Positions 9,361 through 19,600 of a DNA stretch of 64,000 nucleotides are shown here, piece after piece. The translations under genes were made by a program, and so were the position numbers. Each line of letters begins with the position of its first letter. The stretch's first letter is position 1. A model generated the notes under the pieces. The model was not told where the DNA came from, made no database searches, and saw nothing but the letters and a program-made list of their open reading frames with translations. This DNA comes from Bacteroidales bacterium. GTDB lineage: Bacteria; Bacteroidota; Bacteroidia; Bacteroidales; JAADJA01. The stretch spans positions 192,035 to 256,034 of the forward strand of contig JAGVPB010000011.1 in NCBI GenBank assembly GCA_020052415.1, in the 5' to 3' direction.

Positions 9361-9555
9361 TGAAATTCACAATTTAACAGGCACTATTCTCAGTTCTCAG
9401 TTCTCGGTTCTCAGTTCTGAGTTCTGAGTTCTCAGTTCTGAGTTCTCAGTTCTCTGTTCTGAGTTCCGGGTTTGTGACGAACATCTAATTTCTATTTTCC
9501 AGTTTCCAGTTTCCAGTCTCAAGTCTCATGTCTCCTGTCTCCAGTCTAATGACTC
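9361..9555. repeat. Tandem short-word repeat block, downstream of the NlpC/P60 gene
   Basis: Two kinds of words repeat in tandem. About 9391-9465 consists of variants of a 9-bp unit (AGTTCTCAG / AGTTCTGAG). About 9504-9545 consists of 7-9 bp units such as TTTCCAG and TCTCAAG. It ends in CTAATGACTCAAGACT, which is also present at the edge of the block near 51027. It fills most of the 343-bp gap between tig and the NlpC gene, and ends about 10 bp past the stop of the NlpC gene. Similar blocks occur at 25859, 48590 and 50870. Confidence 0.85.
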
Positions 9556-9569
9556 AAGACTATTTCCTA

Positions 9570-10346
9570 TCAGATAAGCCGCTTGATAATCCTTAGGTTA
9601 TGAGTGTATTTTTGCAGGTCATTATTGAAAATTCCATGATGATCAATTTGATCTCTTCTTACTTTACCCGAAGCATGAATAATTTCATTTTTATTAATCA
9701 TTAAGCCAACATGAACGATCTTACCTTCCTCATTATCAAAAAACGCAAGATCACCGGGTTCTGCTTCATCAATAAGGCTTATCGTTTCGCCTTGTGAAGC
9801 CTGTTGTGCAGCATCGCGTAAAAGTTCAACACCGCTGGCTTTAAAAACAACCTGGGTAAAACCGGAACAATCAAACCCGAAAGGCGACTTGCCTCCCCAC
9901 AGATAGGGTGAGTTAATCAGCAGCAAAGCATCTTCAAGTATTACCTGAACAACAGGCCTTTTTTCAGGAGAGGACAATTCTCCGTTGTACGTAAATATCT
10001 TACCACAACAATTAAAGTTGTTATTGGCAATATTCCGGATAGTGCTTCCAAACAAAACAGGTTGCAGGTTACCTTTATCATCCTGCAGTACGCCGACAAG
10101 ATCTTTGGTAAATTGAACAGATTCCTTTGACATCCTTATAAACTCCGACTCTTCAATTATCTGAATTTGTTTATGATCAACCCAGCCTTTATAACTGTCA
10201 CTAACTATTCTGATTTTTAACCAGTTGTTCCAATCTTCCGTAACCTCGACAAGTTCTCCGAACAGAAGCTGTGTGCACATCTCCGCTGCATCGGCGGATT
10301 CTGTTCTTATAGGCACAACACTTAAAAGACATATTCCAAATTTCAT
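9570..10346 (-). CDS. NlpC/P60 family cell-wall peptidase with N-terminal SH3 domains
   Basis: These enzymes cleave peptide bonds in murein stem peptides. The C-terminal NlpC/P60 domain (~135-258) has the catalytic Cys160 (FGFDCSGFTQ), His212 (IVHVG) and His224 (IIHAS), so it should be active. Residues 1-65 form a bacterial SH3 domain (SVVPIR, LLFGELVEV, WLKIRI, GWVDHKQI) and ~70-120 probably a second one, as in YkfC-type gamma-glutamyl-diamino acid endopeptidases. The SH3 domain begins at residue ~8 and no signal peptide is visible. It may therefore act on imported murein peptides in the cytoplasm, or leave by another route (inference). It is divergent from the beta-helix lipoprotein gene. 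Confidence 0.9.
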   Translation of the reverse strand: MKFGICLLSVVPIRTESADAAEMCTQLLFGELVEVTEDWNNWLKIRIVSDSYKGWVDHKQIQIIEESEFIRMSKESVQFTKDLVGVLQDDKGNLQPVLFGSTIRNIANNNFNCCGKIFTYNGELSSPEKRPVVQVILEDALLLINSPYLWGGKSPFGFDCSGFTQVVFKASGVELLRDAAQQASQGETISLIDEAEPGDLAFFDNEEGKIVHVGLMINKNEIIHASGKVRRDQIDHHGIFNNDLQKYTHNLRIIKRLI

Positions 10347-10385
10347 AATTCCGGGATTAAATCAAATTTATGAATTTTCATGCGG

Positions 10386-10393
10386 CAAATATA
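10386..10393 (-). promoter_or_regulatory. Candidate -7 box of the NlpC/P60 gene
   Basis: The minus strand reads TATATTTG, a perfect TAnnTTTG match, 40 bp before the ATG at 10346. No well-spaced -33 TTTG accompanies it. Confidence 0.45.
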
Positions 10394-10532
10394 ATGCTAC
10401 TCCAAATCATTTTAGCCTTCAAAAAAAACAAGAATGAATTTTGTTTATGCTAATCATAAAATTACAAACTGGGGCATTATTGAGTAAGCGCAATAAAACC
10501 GGTACTTAATCGTAATTATTTGCATGAATCCT

Positions 10533-10540
10533 TATCTTTG
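10533..10540 (+). promoter_or_regulatory. Candidate -7 box of the beta-helix lipoprotein gene
   Basis: TATCTTTG matches TAnnTTTG. It lies inside the first codons of the longest possible reading frame (ATG at 10524), so transcription would start near 10547. This supports translation from the ATG at 10557. Confidence 0.45.
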
Positions 10541-10556
10541 CCCAAATTTTTTTCTA

Positions 10557-12059
10557 ATGGTAAGAAATCATTCGAACCTTGTTCCTAACAGTATTTTAGC
10601 CCTGGTGCTTGTTATTCTTTTACTCGCCTCCTGCCGGAAGGACGACATCATCAGCACGGAGCCTTCATATAAACTCGAATTTTCAAACGATACGATAATT
10701 TTTGATACGGTATTTACCACGATTGGGTCAACTACTCAGTTTCTTCAGGTTTACAACCGCAATAAAGAAAGAATAAAAATTTCCCAGATTTATCTTGCAG
10801 GCGGCACAAATTCACAGTTTCAGCTCAACATTGACGGATCCGCGGTCGTTTCTATCCATGATGTTGAACTGGCTTCGGGCGATAGCCTCTTCATATTTGT
10901 GAAAGTAACTGTAGATCCAACAGGATCGGATTCTCCGCTCATTATCTCAGATTCTGTCGTTTTTGAAACCAATGGAAATATTCAGGATATTGATCTTGTT
11001 GCCTGGGGGCAGGATGCACATTTTTTTGTAGGAACAGAAACCATTGAAGGATTAAGTTATCCCTATACAATTGTAGCCGGTGAAGGTGAATCGGTTACCT
11101 GGGAGGATGATAAACCCTATGTGATATACGGTTGGGCGGTAATTGATTCGACAGGAATATTAAATATCGGTCCGGGTGTGAATATTCATTTCCACCAAAA
11201 CTCGGGATTGTGGGTTTACAGGGGAGGCTCGATCAGAGTCTATGGCGAACAGGACAGCCTCGTGACTTTCCAGGGTGACCGGCTTGAACAGGAATACGAG
11301 GAACTCCCCGGGCAATGGGACAGGATTTGGATCAATGAAGGAAGTGTCAATAATGAATTCAATTATGCCGTTATTAAAAACGGTTTTATAGGTATCCAGG
11401 CTGAAACCACCAACAGCGATATGGGGAATACCCTCGTCATCAACAATACGGTGATTGAAAATATGAGCCTTTGGGGATTGTTTACCATTGCTTACCGGGT
11501 CGTTTCTACCAACAGCGTTTATATTAATTGTGCCGAAAAAACTTTGTTCATTTCGGTCGGAGGGAGTTACGACTTCAGGCATTGCACTTTCGCAAATTAC
11601 TGGACAAATACGGTTCGTTTGGATCCTTCATTCATAATAAGTAATAATCTGACTTTAACAGATGCAGATGGCAATCCAATCCAATATACAGGCGACCTTC
11701 AAAAGGGATATTTCGGGAATTGTATTATTTACGGTTCAAACCAGGAGGAAATCATTCTTTCGGATGACGATCAGTCTTTGTTTAATTATCATTTCGATCA
11801 TTGTCTTTTAAGAACAGAACTAACCACCAGCAACATACAATTTTTTACCGACTGCATTAAAAATGCCTTTCCTGAGTTTGTCAATATTGACTCAAACAAT
11901 TATCGCATTGATACGCTGTCGCCGGCAATTGATGCAGGAAGTCCGGAAGTGATCACCACTTCGCTGATTGAAATAATAAATGACCAGGATGGAAATTCAA
12001 GAATATCGGATAATGGCCCGGATCTAGGCGCTTTCGAGTTTGTACCTCAAAAAAGATAG
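10557..12059 (+). CDS. Lipoprotein with right-handed beta-helix domain
   Basis: The product (~500 residues) has a lipoprotein signal (SILALVLVILLLASC, then RKDD). A ~110-residue beta-sandwich follows (LEFSNDTIIFDTVFTTIG to DSVVFETNGNIQDIDL) that resembles choice-of-anchor modules. From ~residue 190 onward, repeated short strands (INEGSVNNEFNYAVIKNG, VINNTVIENMSLWGLFT, NSVYINCAE) mark a right-handed parallel beta-helix. The C-terminus, PAIDAGSPE to GPDLGAFEF, is the motif that ends many Bacteroidota choice-of-anchor Q/beta-helix proteins. Such folds often bind or cleave polysaccharide, but no catalytic residues can be assigned. The start at 10557 is preferred because a promoter-like box overlaps the upstream ATG at 10524. 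Confidence 0.8.
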   Translation: MVRNHSNLVPNSILALVLVILLLASCRKDDIISTEPSYKLEFSNDTIIFDTVFTTIGSTTQFLQVYNRNKERIKISQIYLAGGTNSQFQLNIDGSAVVSIHDVELASGDSLFIFVKVTVDPTGSDSPLIISDSVVFETNGNIQDIDLVAWGQDAHFFVGTETIEGLSYPYTIVAGEGESVTWEDDKPYVIYGWAVIDSTGILNIGPGVNIHFHQNSGLWVYRGGSIRVYGEQDSLVTFQGDRLEQEYEELPGQWDRIWINEGSVNNEFNYAVIKNGFIGIQAETTNSDMGNTLVINNTVIENMSLWGLFTIAYRVVSTNSVYINCAEKTLFISVGGSYDFRHCTFANYWTNTVRLDPSFIISNNLTLTDADGNPIQYTGDLQKGYFGNCIIYGSNQEEIILSDDDQSLFNYHFDHCLLRTELTTSNIQFFTDCIKNAFPEFVNIDSNNYRIDTLSPAIDAGSPEVITTSLIEIINDQDGNSRISDNGPDLGAFEFVPQKR

Positions 12060-12096
12060 AACAGTTGATCTGTTTTAACGCAGTATTGGAAATTTC

Positions 12097-12324
12097 TTAT
12101 TCTTCCAGACTTTTAAGCCTGAATTCGTAAATCTTCTTACTCGCGTAACCTGCAGCAAGTGATAGTAATATTAGAAAACCACCACCTATCGAGGCTCCTC
12201 CTCCAACAGGTATGTCACCGCTTCCGGGACCGCCACCATCATTTGGATGAGGGGGTACCTGTGCTGTTAAACTGCAAACATAAAAAAACATAGTAAAGAG
12301 CAGACTGATGAGAGTTTTTTTCAT
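12097..12324 (-). CDS. Small secreted protein resembling PID-CTERM proteins
   Basis: The 75-residue product has a signal peptide (MKKTLISLLFTMFFYV, cleavage near LTAQ). A short Pro/Gly/Asp stretch follows (PPHPNDGGG, DIPVGGGASIGGG), then a hydrophobic helix (FLILLSLAAGYASKK) and a basic tail. This layout resembles the small PID-CTERM sorting-domain proteins of Bacteroidota, which are thought to be exosortase substrates; I assign it by resemblance only. It converges with the beta-helix lipoprotein gene 37 bp away. It is a real gene by its coherent signal-linker-helix architecture, despite its size. Confidence 0.65.
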   Translation of the reverse strand: MKKTLISLLFTMFFYVCSLTAQVPPHPNDGGGPGSGDIPVGGGASIGGGFLILLSLAAGYASKKIYEFRLKSLEE

Positions 12325-12726
12325 ACGAGTTATTTATTTATTCCTTAATTCAAGAATCTTATCTGGTACAAAATTATTTTGAAATGCTTATCCAAAATTT
12401 TATTACCCGGACTAATTAATTATTTTTCGCATTACGATTTCCAAATTATCAATCCTATACGAAAGAAAATATATCCGGTTTCAGATATTCAATAATTATT
12501 TTAGCATTATAATTCACAATACAATCCTTTGTGGACTTAAATTTAATAATTCTGTATTGCAGTTAATGATTTTCGTATAAATTTGTCTGGTGTTAAAATG
12601 GTTGATTTGAATTACATTCCGTTTCTCAGTAAATGATATTAGCATTAGCAAAAGTTGTCTTTCTGCCTGTAGAATTGCAGGTACATAATATCCGCATAGA
12701 ATTATAAATTTTAAAATTACATACAT
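12325..12726. other. Intergenic region with no recognised gene
   Basis: These 402 bp separate two divergent genes, the small secreted protein and the M14 peptidase. They are AT-rich. I see no coding region with a credible product, no RNA gene and no clear promoter box, although the promoters of both neighbours must lie here. Confidence 0.6.
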
Positions 12727-15700
12727 ATGAAAAATCTGGTTACCTTATTATTGTTTGTTCTCCTTGCTGCATCGCTTTCGGGTCAGGAAAAATCGGTGGT
12801 TCGCATTGATAAGCCTACCGAAATGGACTATAAGATATTTGAATCGCAAAATCTGGAATTAGCAGCATACCGCCCAGGTGTTTTCATTGACCTTGTCGTA
12901 ACCCAGCAAGAGTTTGATCAGCTGTCAGAACAAGGTTACAAGATGAAAATCATGCAGACCGATGCACAAATGAAAGAGAATATGGTTACCGGCAAATTGC
13001 TGGCCGGTTACAGAACCTACTCTGACATGTACAATGAATTAGTTGCCATTCAAACCGCTCATCCGGCGTTTTGTAAGTTATTTGATATTGGCGACAGCCG
13101 TGGAAAATTGTACACAGCGGCAGCATACAATAACTATAAGCATGATATATGGGCATTGAAAGTATCGGATAATGTTGCAACTGAAGAAGATGAACCCTGT
13201 GTTTTTTACATGGCTGAACATCATGCCCGTGAGCCGATCAGCCTTGAGGTAAATATGTATATTCTGAACTATCTTGTTTCAAACTATGGTACCGACCCGG
13301 ATGTGACATTTTATGTGAATAATACTCAAATCTGGTTCACACCTTTGGTAAATCCTAACGGACATAAAATTGTAACCGACGAAGCCGACCTTTGGTGGAG
13401 AAAAAATATCAGGGACAATAATGCCAATAATGCAATAGATATGGGTGGCGGCGATGGCGTTGACCCAAACCGGAATTATGGATGGGAGTGGGGTGGAGAT
13501 GGATCATCCTCCGATCCATACGACGAAACTTATCATGGCCCTTCAGCATTTTCGGAACCTGAAATTTTGGCGATGAAAAATATGCTCGATGCTCATCATT
13601 TCGTTGCAGGTATTACCTATCACAGTTATAGCGAACTGGTTCTTTATCCTTATGGTTATGCTACCGGTATGACTGCTCCCGATAATTCCGCTCTTAGTGC
13701 ACTGGCTGTGGCAATGGCTAATTCCATTCCGGGCGAATATGGAGGTTATTACACACCCCAGGCAAGCTGGCAGCTTTATGCGGCTGCTGGTGTAACGGAT
13801 GATTATGCTTATGGCGAACATGGTATCTTCTCATATACCATTGAGCTTGGAGTCGAGTTTATTCCACCGGCTAACGAAGTTCTGCCTATGTGTCAGAAAA
13901 ACCTTACTGCCGCTCTCCTGCTTCTTGACAGGGTTAATCAATCCACCGTTACAGGCCTTGTAAAAGATGCGAACACCAATCTGCCTGTGGTTGCCGAAGT
14001 ATATGTAAACGGTGTGGATAACACCGGGCAATTTCGTGAATCTTATATCAGCGATGCGACTTTCGGCAGGTATTACAGGCTTCTGGTTGATGGAAACTAT
14101 ACCATTACTTTTTCTTCCTATGGCTATATTCCTCAGACTTTTAACAATGTCAATATCAACAGCGCAGGACAAACCATACTAAATGTAAACCTTGTGCCTG
14201 CTCAGGCGGTTAATGTCACCGGTGTCGTTACCGACCTTGATACCGGATTACCCATCGAAGATGCAAGAATTGAAGTGATGGATACGCCCTTGTCGCCTGT
14301 CTTTACCGATCAATACGGGCAATATACGATAACCAATGTCATGGAAGGCACTTATAATTTCAAGGTAAGCAAACTGAATTATGCAACCATTATCCAATCG
14401 AAGAATGTGACAGTATCTAATTATGTATTTGATTTTCAATTGGAGATCAGCACCGCGTGGAGTTTTGAATCAGGCGGGTTCGAACCGGAATGGACTTTTG
14501 GTGGAAATGCTCCATGGTATGTAACCAATGCCGGCGCTTACGACGGTTTATATTGCTCACATTCCGGGGCTATCGGCAATTCTGCGAATTCAGACATGAG
14601 CATTACACTCACCTTTTCATCAGGCGGCACGGTTTCCTTCTATAGAAAGGTTTCCTCCGAAGCAAACTATGATTATCTCAGGTTTTATATTGACGGAATT
14701 CAGCAGGGATTGTGGTCCGGAGAAGCAGCATGGGGAGAAGTAAATTACCCGGTTACTTCGGGTACGCACACTTTAAAATGGAGTTATACAAAAGATGTGT
14801 ATGTTGTAAGCGGCAGCGATTGCGCATGGGTGGACTACATCATTTTCCCGCCAATTATCCCGCCACCCGAACCGGCTGAGATTGATATAAATCCATTAAA
14901 CTTTACACAAAGTCTCCCGGTCAATTCTTCAACTGACAAGCAACTTTCAATATCCAACCTGGGCGAGGCTGACCTGAATTTTACAGCAACCGTTGAATAC
15001 CTTGCCGGGAATAAAGCTATGGCTACAGTATATCCGGTAAATGCAAGTTATAATACAGGAACCACTACCACATCGTCGAAAACACAAACAAGTCTTGTTA
15101 AAGGATATCCCCCGGCAGAAAACGGATGGATGAAATTTGATGTCAGCAGTATTCCGGATGGGGCAACAATTAATTCGGTGGAATTTCACGGTTATGTAAG
15201 TGCAACTAATTATCCGTACTGGAGTATTACGCCAGTCACAAATGATCCTGTCACTGCTGCATCATCGGTGCTTTATGCGGATATTAATGCTGAAGGAAAC
15301 AGCGGATTTTACCTTTTCCAAAATGAGAGCAGCAGTTATACAACCGGTTGGAAGACATATATGCTTGGAGGAAACGTAAATACAAACCTTGCTACAGCTC
15401 TTGCACAAAACTGGTTTGCCATAGGTATTATGGACAGGGATAATTCCACTTCGTATTATATTGCCTTTCATGGCTGGAACGAAGCCAACAAACCTTACCT
15501 GGTGATTGATTATACTTATGTGCCTCCTTATACCTGGCTTAAAGTTGACGGTTTGAACAGCACAGGCGGAATCGTTGCCGGAGGTCTTAGCCAAAACATA
15601 ACCGTAGGTTTTAATTCCACCGGCCTTGCATTAGGTAATTATAATGCAAACATTAATATAACGAGCAACGACACTGATGAACCTCAACTTACTGTTCCAT

Positions 15701-16398
15701 GTACGCTGAATGTAATTGACCAGCTTTCTCTTGATCTGACGGTATTACCAGAAGGGCCATTTAACGGTACAAATCTCATTACTATATTGAATTCGACTGG
15801 ACTTTTGCCTTTAAGCCAGCCATACAATACTGCTCCATGGAATTACAATGGAACAGAAAACGTTGGTCTTATCCCCAATGCAAATATAGTGGACTGGGTG
15901 TTGGTTGAACTGCGTGATGCAACCGATGCAGCTTCGGCTACTTCAGCAACACGGATATCCCAACAGGCTGCATTCCTGTTAAATGACGGCTCAGTAGTGG
16001 CACTTGATGGTTCATCCAATCTTCAATTTGCAGGTAGCATTACGAATCAGTTGTTTGTGGTCCTTATTCATCGTAACCATCTGGGCGTAATTTCAGCAAT
16101 TGGATTGTCACAAGTTGGCGGAGTGTATTCCTACAATTTCACAACAAGTGCAGGCCAGGCTTACGGTGGAACATCAGCCCAAAATGAGATTGCATCGGGA
16201 ATCTGGGGCATGATCAGCGGGGATAATAATGGCGACGGCACTATTGACAGCTTCGATAAAATCCCTGATTGGGATTTACATGCCGGGGCAAGTGGCCTTC
16301 ATTCTGCTGACCTGAACCTTGACGGACAGGTGAATAACATAGACAAGGATGACTGCTGGCAACCCAATCAGGGAAAAAGCTGCCAGGTGCCGGAGTAA
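12727..16398 (+). CDS. Secreted zinc carboxypeptidase (M14) with multidomain tail and dockerin-like C-terminal module
   Basis: The 1223-residue protein has a signal peptide (cleavage near SLSGQ) and an M14 catalytic domain at ~115-400. Zinc ligands are His166 and Glu169 (HAREPISLE) and His299 (YHSYSE); the general base is Glu373 (YTIELG). Substrate-binding NPNG and DPNRNYGW are present, so it should be an active metallocarboxypeptidase. Two CarboxypepD_reg-like domains follow (VTGLVKDANTNLPVVAEV, VTGVVTDLDTGLPIEDAR). Then come a jelly-roll domain (~578-715), a DNRLRE-like beta domain (~755-930), and a C-terminal module (~1002-1223) with dockerin-like motifs GDNNGDGTID and DLNLDGQVNN ending CQVPE. 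Everything after ~578 is closely matched by the next gene although that one has a C25 head. There is no type A T9SS domain; the C-terminal module may replace it. Confidence 0.92.
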   Translation: MKNLVTLLLFVLLAASLSGQEKSVVRIDKPTEMDYKIFESQNLELAAYRPGVFIDLVVTQQEFDQLSEQGYKMKIMQTDAQMKENMVTGKLLAGYRTYSDMYNELVAIQTAHPAFCKLFDIGDSRGKLYTAAAYNNYKHDIWALKVSDNVATEEDEPCVFYMAEHHAREPISLEVNMYILNYLVSNYGTDPDVTFYVNNTQIWFTPLVNPNGHKIVTDEADLWWRKNIRDNNANNAIDMGGGDGVDPNRNYGWEWGGDGSSSDPYDETYHGPSAFSEPEILAMKNMLDAHHFVAGITYHSYSELVLYPYGYATGMTAPDNSALSALAVAMANSIPGEYGGYYTPQASWQLYAAAGVTDDYAYGEHGIFSYTIELGVEFIPPANEVLPMCQKNLTAALLLLDRVNQSTVTGLVKDANTNLPVVAEVYVNGVDNTGQFRESYISDATFGRYYRLLVDGNYTITFSSYGYIPQTFNNVNINSAGQTILNVNLVPAQAVNVTGVVTDLDTGLPIEDARIEVMDTPLSPVFTDQYGQYTITNVMEGTYNFKVSKLNYATIIQSKNVTVSNYVFDFQLEISTAWSFESGGFEPEWTFGGNAPWYVTNAGAYDGLYCSHSGAIGNSANSDMSITLTFSSGGTVSFYRKVSSEANYDYLRFYIDGIQQGLWSGEAAWGEVNYPVTSGTHTLKWSYTKDVYVVSGSDCAWVDYIIFPPIIPPPEPAEIDINPLNFTQSLPVNSSTDKQLSISNLGEADLNFTATVEYLAGNKAMATVYPVNASYNTGTTTTSSKTQTSLVKGYPPAENGWMKFDVSSIPDGATINSVEFHGYVSATNYPYWSITPVTNDPVTAASSVLYADINAEGNSGFYLFQNESSSYTTGWKTYMLGGNVNTNLATALAQNWFAIGIMDRDNSTSYYIAFHGWNEANKPYLVIDYTYVPPYTWLKVDGLNSTGGIVAGGLSQNITVGFNSTGLALGNYNANINITSNDTDEPQLTVPCTLNVIDQLSLDLTVLPEGPFNGTNLITILNSTGLLPLSQPYNTAPWNYNGTENVGLIPNANIVDWVLVELRDATDAASATSATRISQQAAFLLNDGSVVALDGSSNLQFAGSITNQLFVVLIHRNHLGVISAIGLSQVGGVYSYNFTTSAGQAYGGTSAQNEIASGIWGMISGDNNGDGTIDSFDKIPDWDLHAGASGLHSADLNLDGQVNNIDKDDCWQPNQGKSCQVPE

Positions 16399-16665
16399 TT
16401 TTATGCCTATATACGCTGTGAATCATTTTCAGTAATTTATAATTGTTATAATTCCAGCCGGTTTACGTAGTGCTAAGGTGAGATTTTATTGTAGGAAAAT
16501 TTTTATTCAGGTTTTGAATAAAATAACATATTGTTATATAATGCAACCTCTGGATAAGGATATTGGTCACTAAGCTGTGATTACAAAAAGAATTAAAATT
16601 AAGCATTAGATTATTTATAATAACAACGATATTTTTTCAGGTCCTACAAAATAAAATTATTTATT

Positions 16666-19600
16666 ATGGTTAAAAAATTCTTCCCTTTGATTTTTATCGC
16701 ATTATTAATTCCATTCATCACAATGGCTGAATGGGTATCTGTGAATAACAATATTTCGGAAAAAAAACCTCCACAGATTACTTTAGTCAGTGATGATAAT
16801 AATAGTACTGTTCTGAAAATTAATATTTCCGGTTTCGAACTGAAAGATATCGAAGCGGATGGCAAAAGCTATCAAATGATAGATTTGTTGTCCGAATCCT
16901 ATACTGCAATCCCCGGTTATCCTGAATTGCCTTATATTGCAAAAGTATTGGCAATTCCTGACCAGGCCGGTTATTCGGTTGAAATTTTGGAATCAGGTGA
17001 GATACAATCATTTTACGATATAAATTTATCCCCTGCACGAACAAGCTGGCTGGAGGGTTCACCAGAGTCATTGTATTCGGAAAACGCTGATGCATACAGC
17101 ACTATGGATGCTTTTCCCGGTGAATTTGTTCAATTGGAAGCTCCGTCAGTTTTTCGGGATTTTCGCATTACGCGGGTATCTGTTTTTCCATTACGCTATA
17201 TTGCTGCAAAAAAGGAAATACAAATAGTTTCATCCTTAACCATCCGTATCAATTATGGTTCCGGTGAATTGATAAATCCAAAAACCGGGGATAAAAAACC
17301 TATTGCTCCGTCATTTGGAAAATTATATCAGGAGCTGATATTCAATTACCAGAGTGTTTTAAATAAATCTTATGGAGGAAAGGAAACGGGGCACGAGTTG
17401 ATGTTGTGCATTATGCCTGATGAATATGTAACCAGTTTTCAAACGTATGCTGATTGGAAACGCGAGAGTGGTATTGATATTCATGTGACAAAATTTACCG
17501 ACATTGGCGCAAACGCCACCGATCCTGTTATTATCAAAAACCATATTACAGATGCCTACCACAACTGGGATGTTCCTCCGACTTATGTTTTGCTTGTCGG
17601 CGATGATGGCATATTTCCCAAACAAAATGTATCATTGGATGGCTGGACATTTCCGAATGAGGACTACTTTGTTGAAATTGACGGTGATGACTTTTTCCCT
17701 GAATTAATGATCGGCAGGTTTACCAACGAGAGTGATTATGGCCTGCAGATAATGATCAACAAGTTTATTAAGTACGAAAAAACACCCTATACTACAGCAA
17801 CCGATTGGTTTAAAAAAGGAATCTGCTGTTCCAATGATGCATACTCTTCACAAATAGAAACGAAGCGATATACTGCAAACATTATGCTTCAGGATGGCGG
17901 TTTTACATCGGTTGATACCATGATGAGTGACTCTCCATGTACTTATGATGTCGCTGATGTGGTTGCTGCAATCAATAGTGGAAGGAGCTGGCTGAACTAC
18001 CGGGGTGAAGGATGGTCCAGCGGCTGGTGGGCTACTTGTACCCCAATGACAACATCCAATGTTACCAGCTTGGCCAATGGACAAAAATTTACTTTTGTTA
18101 CCAGCATAGGATGCGGTGTTGCCATGTTCAATGCATCGGGAGGCAATTGTTTTGGAGAAGAATGGCTGGAAATTGGCACCCTTGCAAGTCCGAAAGGAGC
18201 AGTTGCATTTATTGGCCCTACCTCAAACACACATACTGCATACAATAATAATATAGACAGGGGTATTTATAAAGGCATGTTCCAGGAAAGCATGGAAACT
18301 CCGGGACAGGCGCTGCTTCGCGGGAAATTAGAAATGTTCAACGTTTTTGGTGTCAGCGACCCTTATGTTAATTACCATTATAAAATTTATTGTGTTTTGG
18401 GAGATCCCAGCGTCCATATCTGGAAGGATATTCCTAAGGCTGTCACAGTAACCTATCCTCCGTCTATCCCCTTCGGAAATAACCTTGTTGAATTTACAGT
18501 TACTCATACGGCCACCGGCCTGCCGGTGGCTAATGCGCTGGTATGTGTATCCGGGGCTGATATTTTTGCAACCGCTACTACTGATGCCACCGGCAAAGCA
18601 TATCTTGACTTGTTTTATGAAGTGCAGGAAGCATTAAAAGTCACAGTCAGGGGCGGTAATGTAATTCCATTTACCGGGATCCTGAATGTGGTTCAACCCA
18701 CGGGGCCTTATGTAATCAGGGAAACTTATGCACTGAATGACATCACCGGTGGTAACGGTAACGGCCTTGTGGATTACAGTGAATCCATACTTTTGTCCCT
18801 GACTGTTAAAAATGTAGGGACACTGCTGGCCAGCAATGTAAATGTCACACTTTCAACTGCTGATCCCTATATCACCTTTACGGATAATTATCATAGTTAC
18901 GGCAATATTGCAGCCGGTCAAAGTATTTTAGCAACCAATGCCTTTGCATTTACTGCAGCGAATAATCTTCCTGACCAGCATAATGCAGTGGTCAATGTAG
19001 CGGCCACAAGCGGAGTCACCACCTGGAACAGTAATTTCTCTGTTACCGGAAACGCACCCATTCTGGCAATGGGAACCCTTATTATTACAGATCCTCTCGG
19101 CAACAACAATGGCCGTCTTGATCCCGGGGAAACAGCAACCCTCACTGTTCCCGTGAATAACAGCGGACACAGCTTGTCACCTGCGGCTACCGCTGTTCTT
19201 TCTTCCACATCACCATACCTCACTATTAATAATGGTAACTCTGTGGTGGGTCAGATTGCGGCAGGCAGTTCTGCCAATGCGGTTTTCAATATAACCTGTT
19301 CTCCAACAACTCCCGTAGGCCAATCAGTTGACCTTGCGGTGAATGTAGCTTCAGGAAATTATGGCTGCAGCCACACGTTTTACACCTCTGTTGGTCTTGT
19401 TCTCGAAGACTGGGAACTTGGTAATTTCACCCGTTTCCCCTGGACATTCAGTGGCAATTCCAACTGGGCTGTTGTATCTGCAGGACAATATGAAGGCATT
19501 TACACCGCCATTTCGGGAGCAATTGAAGACAACCAGACTTCAGAAATGATCGTAACAATGGAGGTTACCACACCAGGAACAATCTCCTTTTACCGGAAAA

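Noticed and set aside
9391-9465. A CRISPR array
   Set aside because: The repeat unit is only ~9 bp, imperfect and without spacers of regular length; there are no cas genes.
12059-12080. A terminator between the beta-helix lipoprotein and the small secreted protein
   Set aside because: AACAG-TTGAT-CTGTTTT gives only a 5-bp stem with a short T run; too weak to list.
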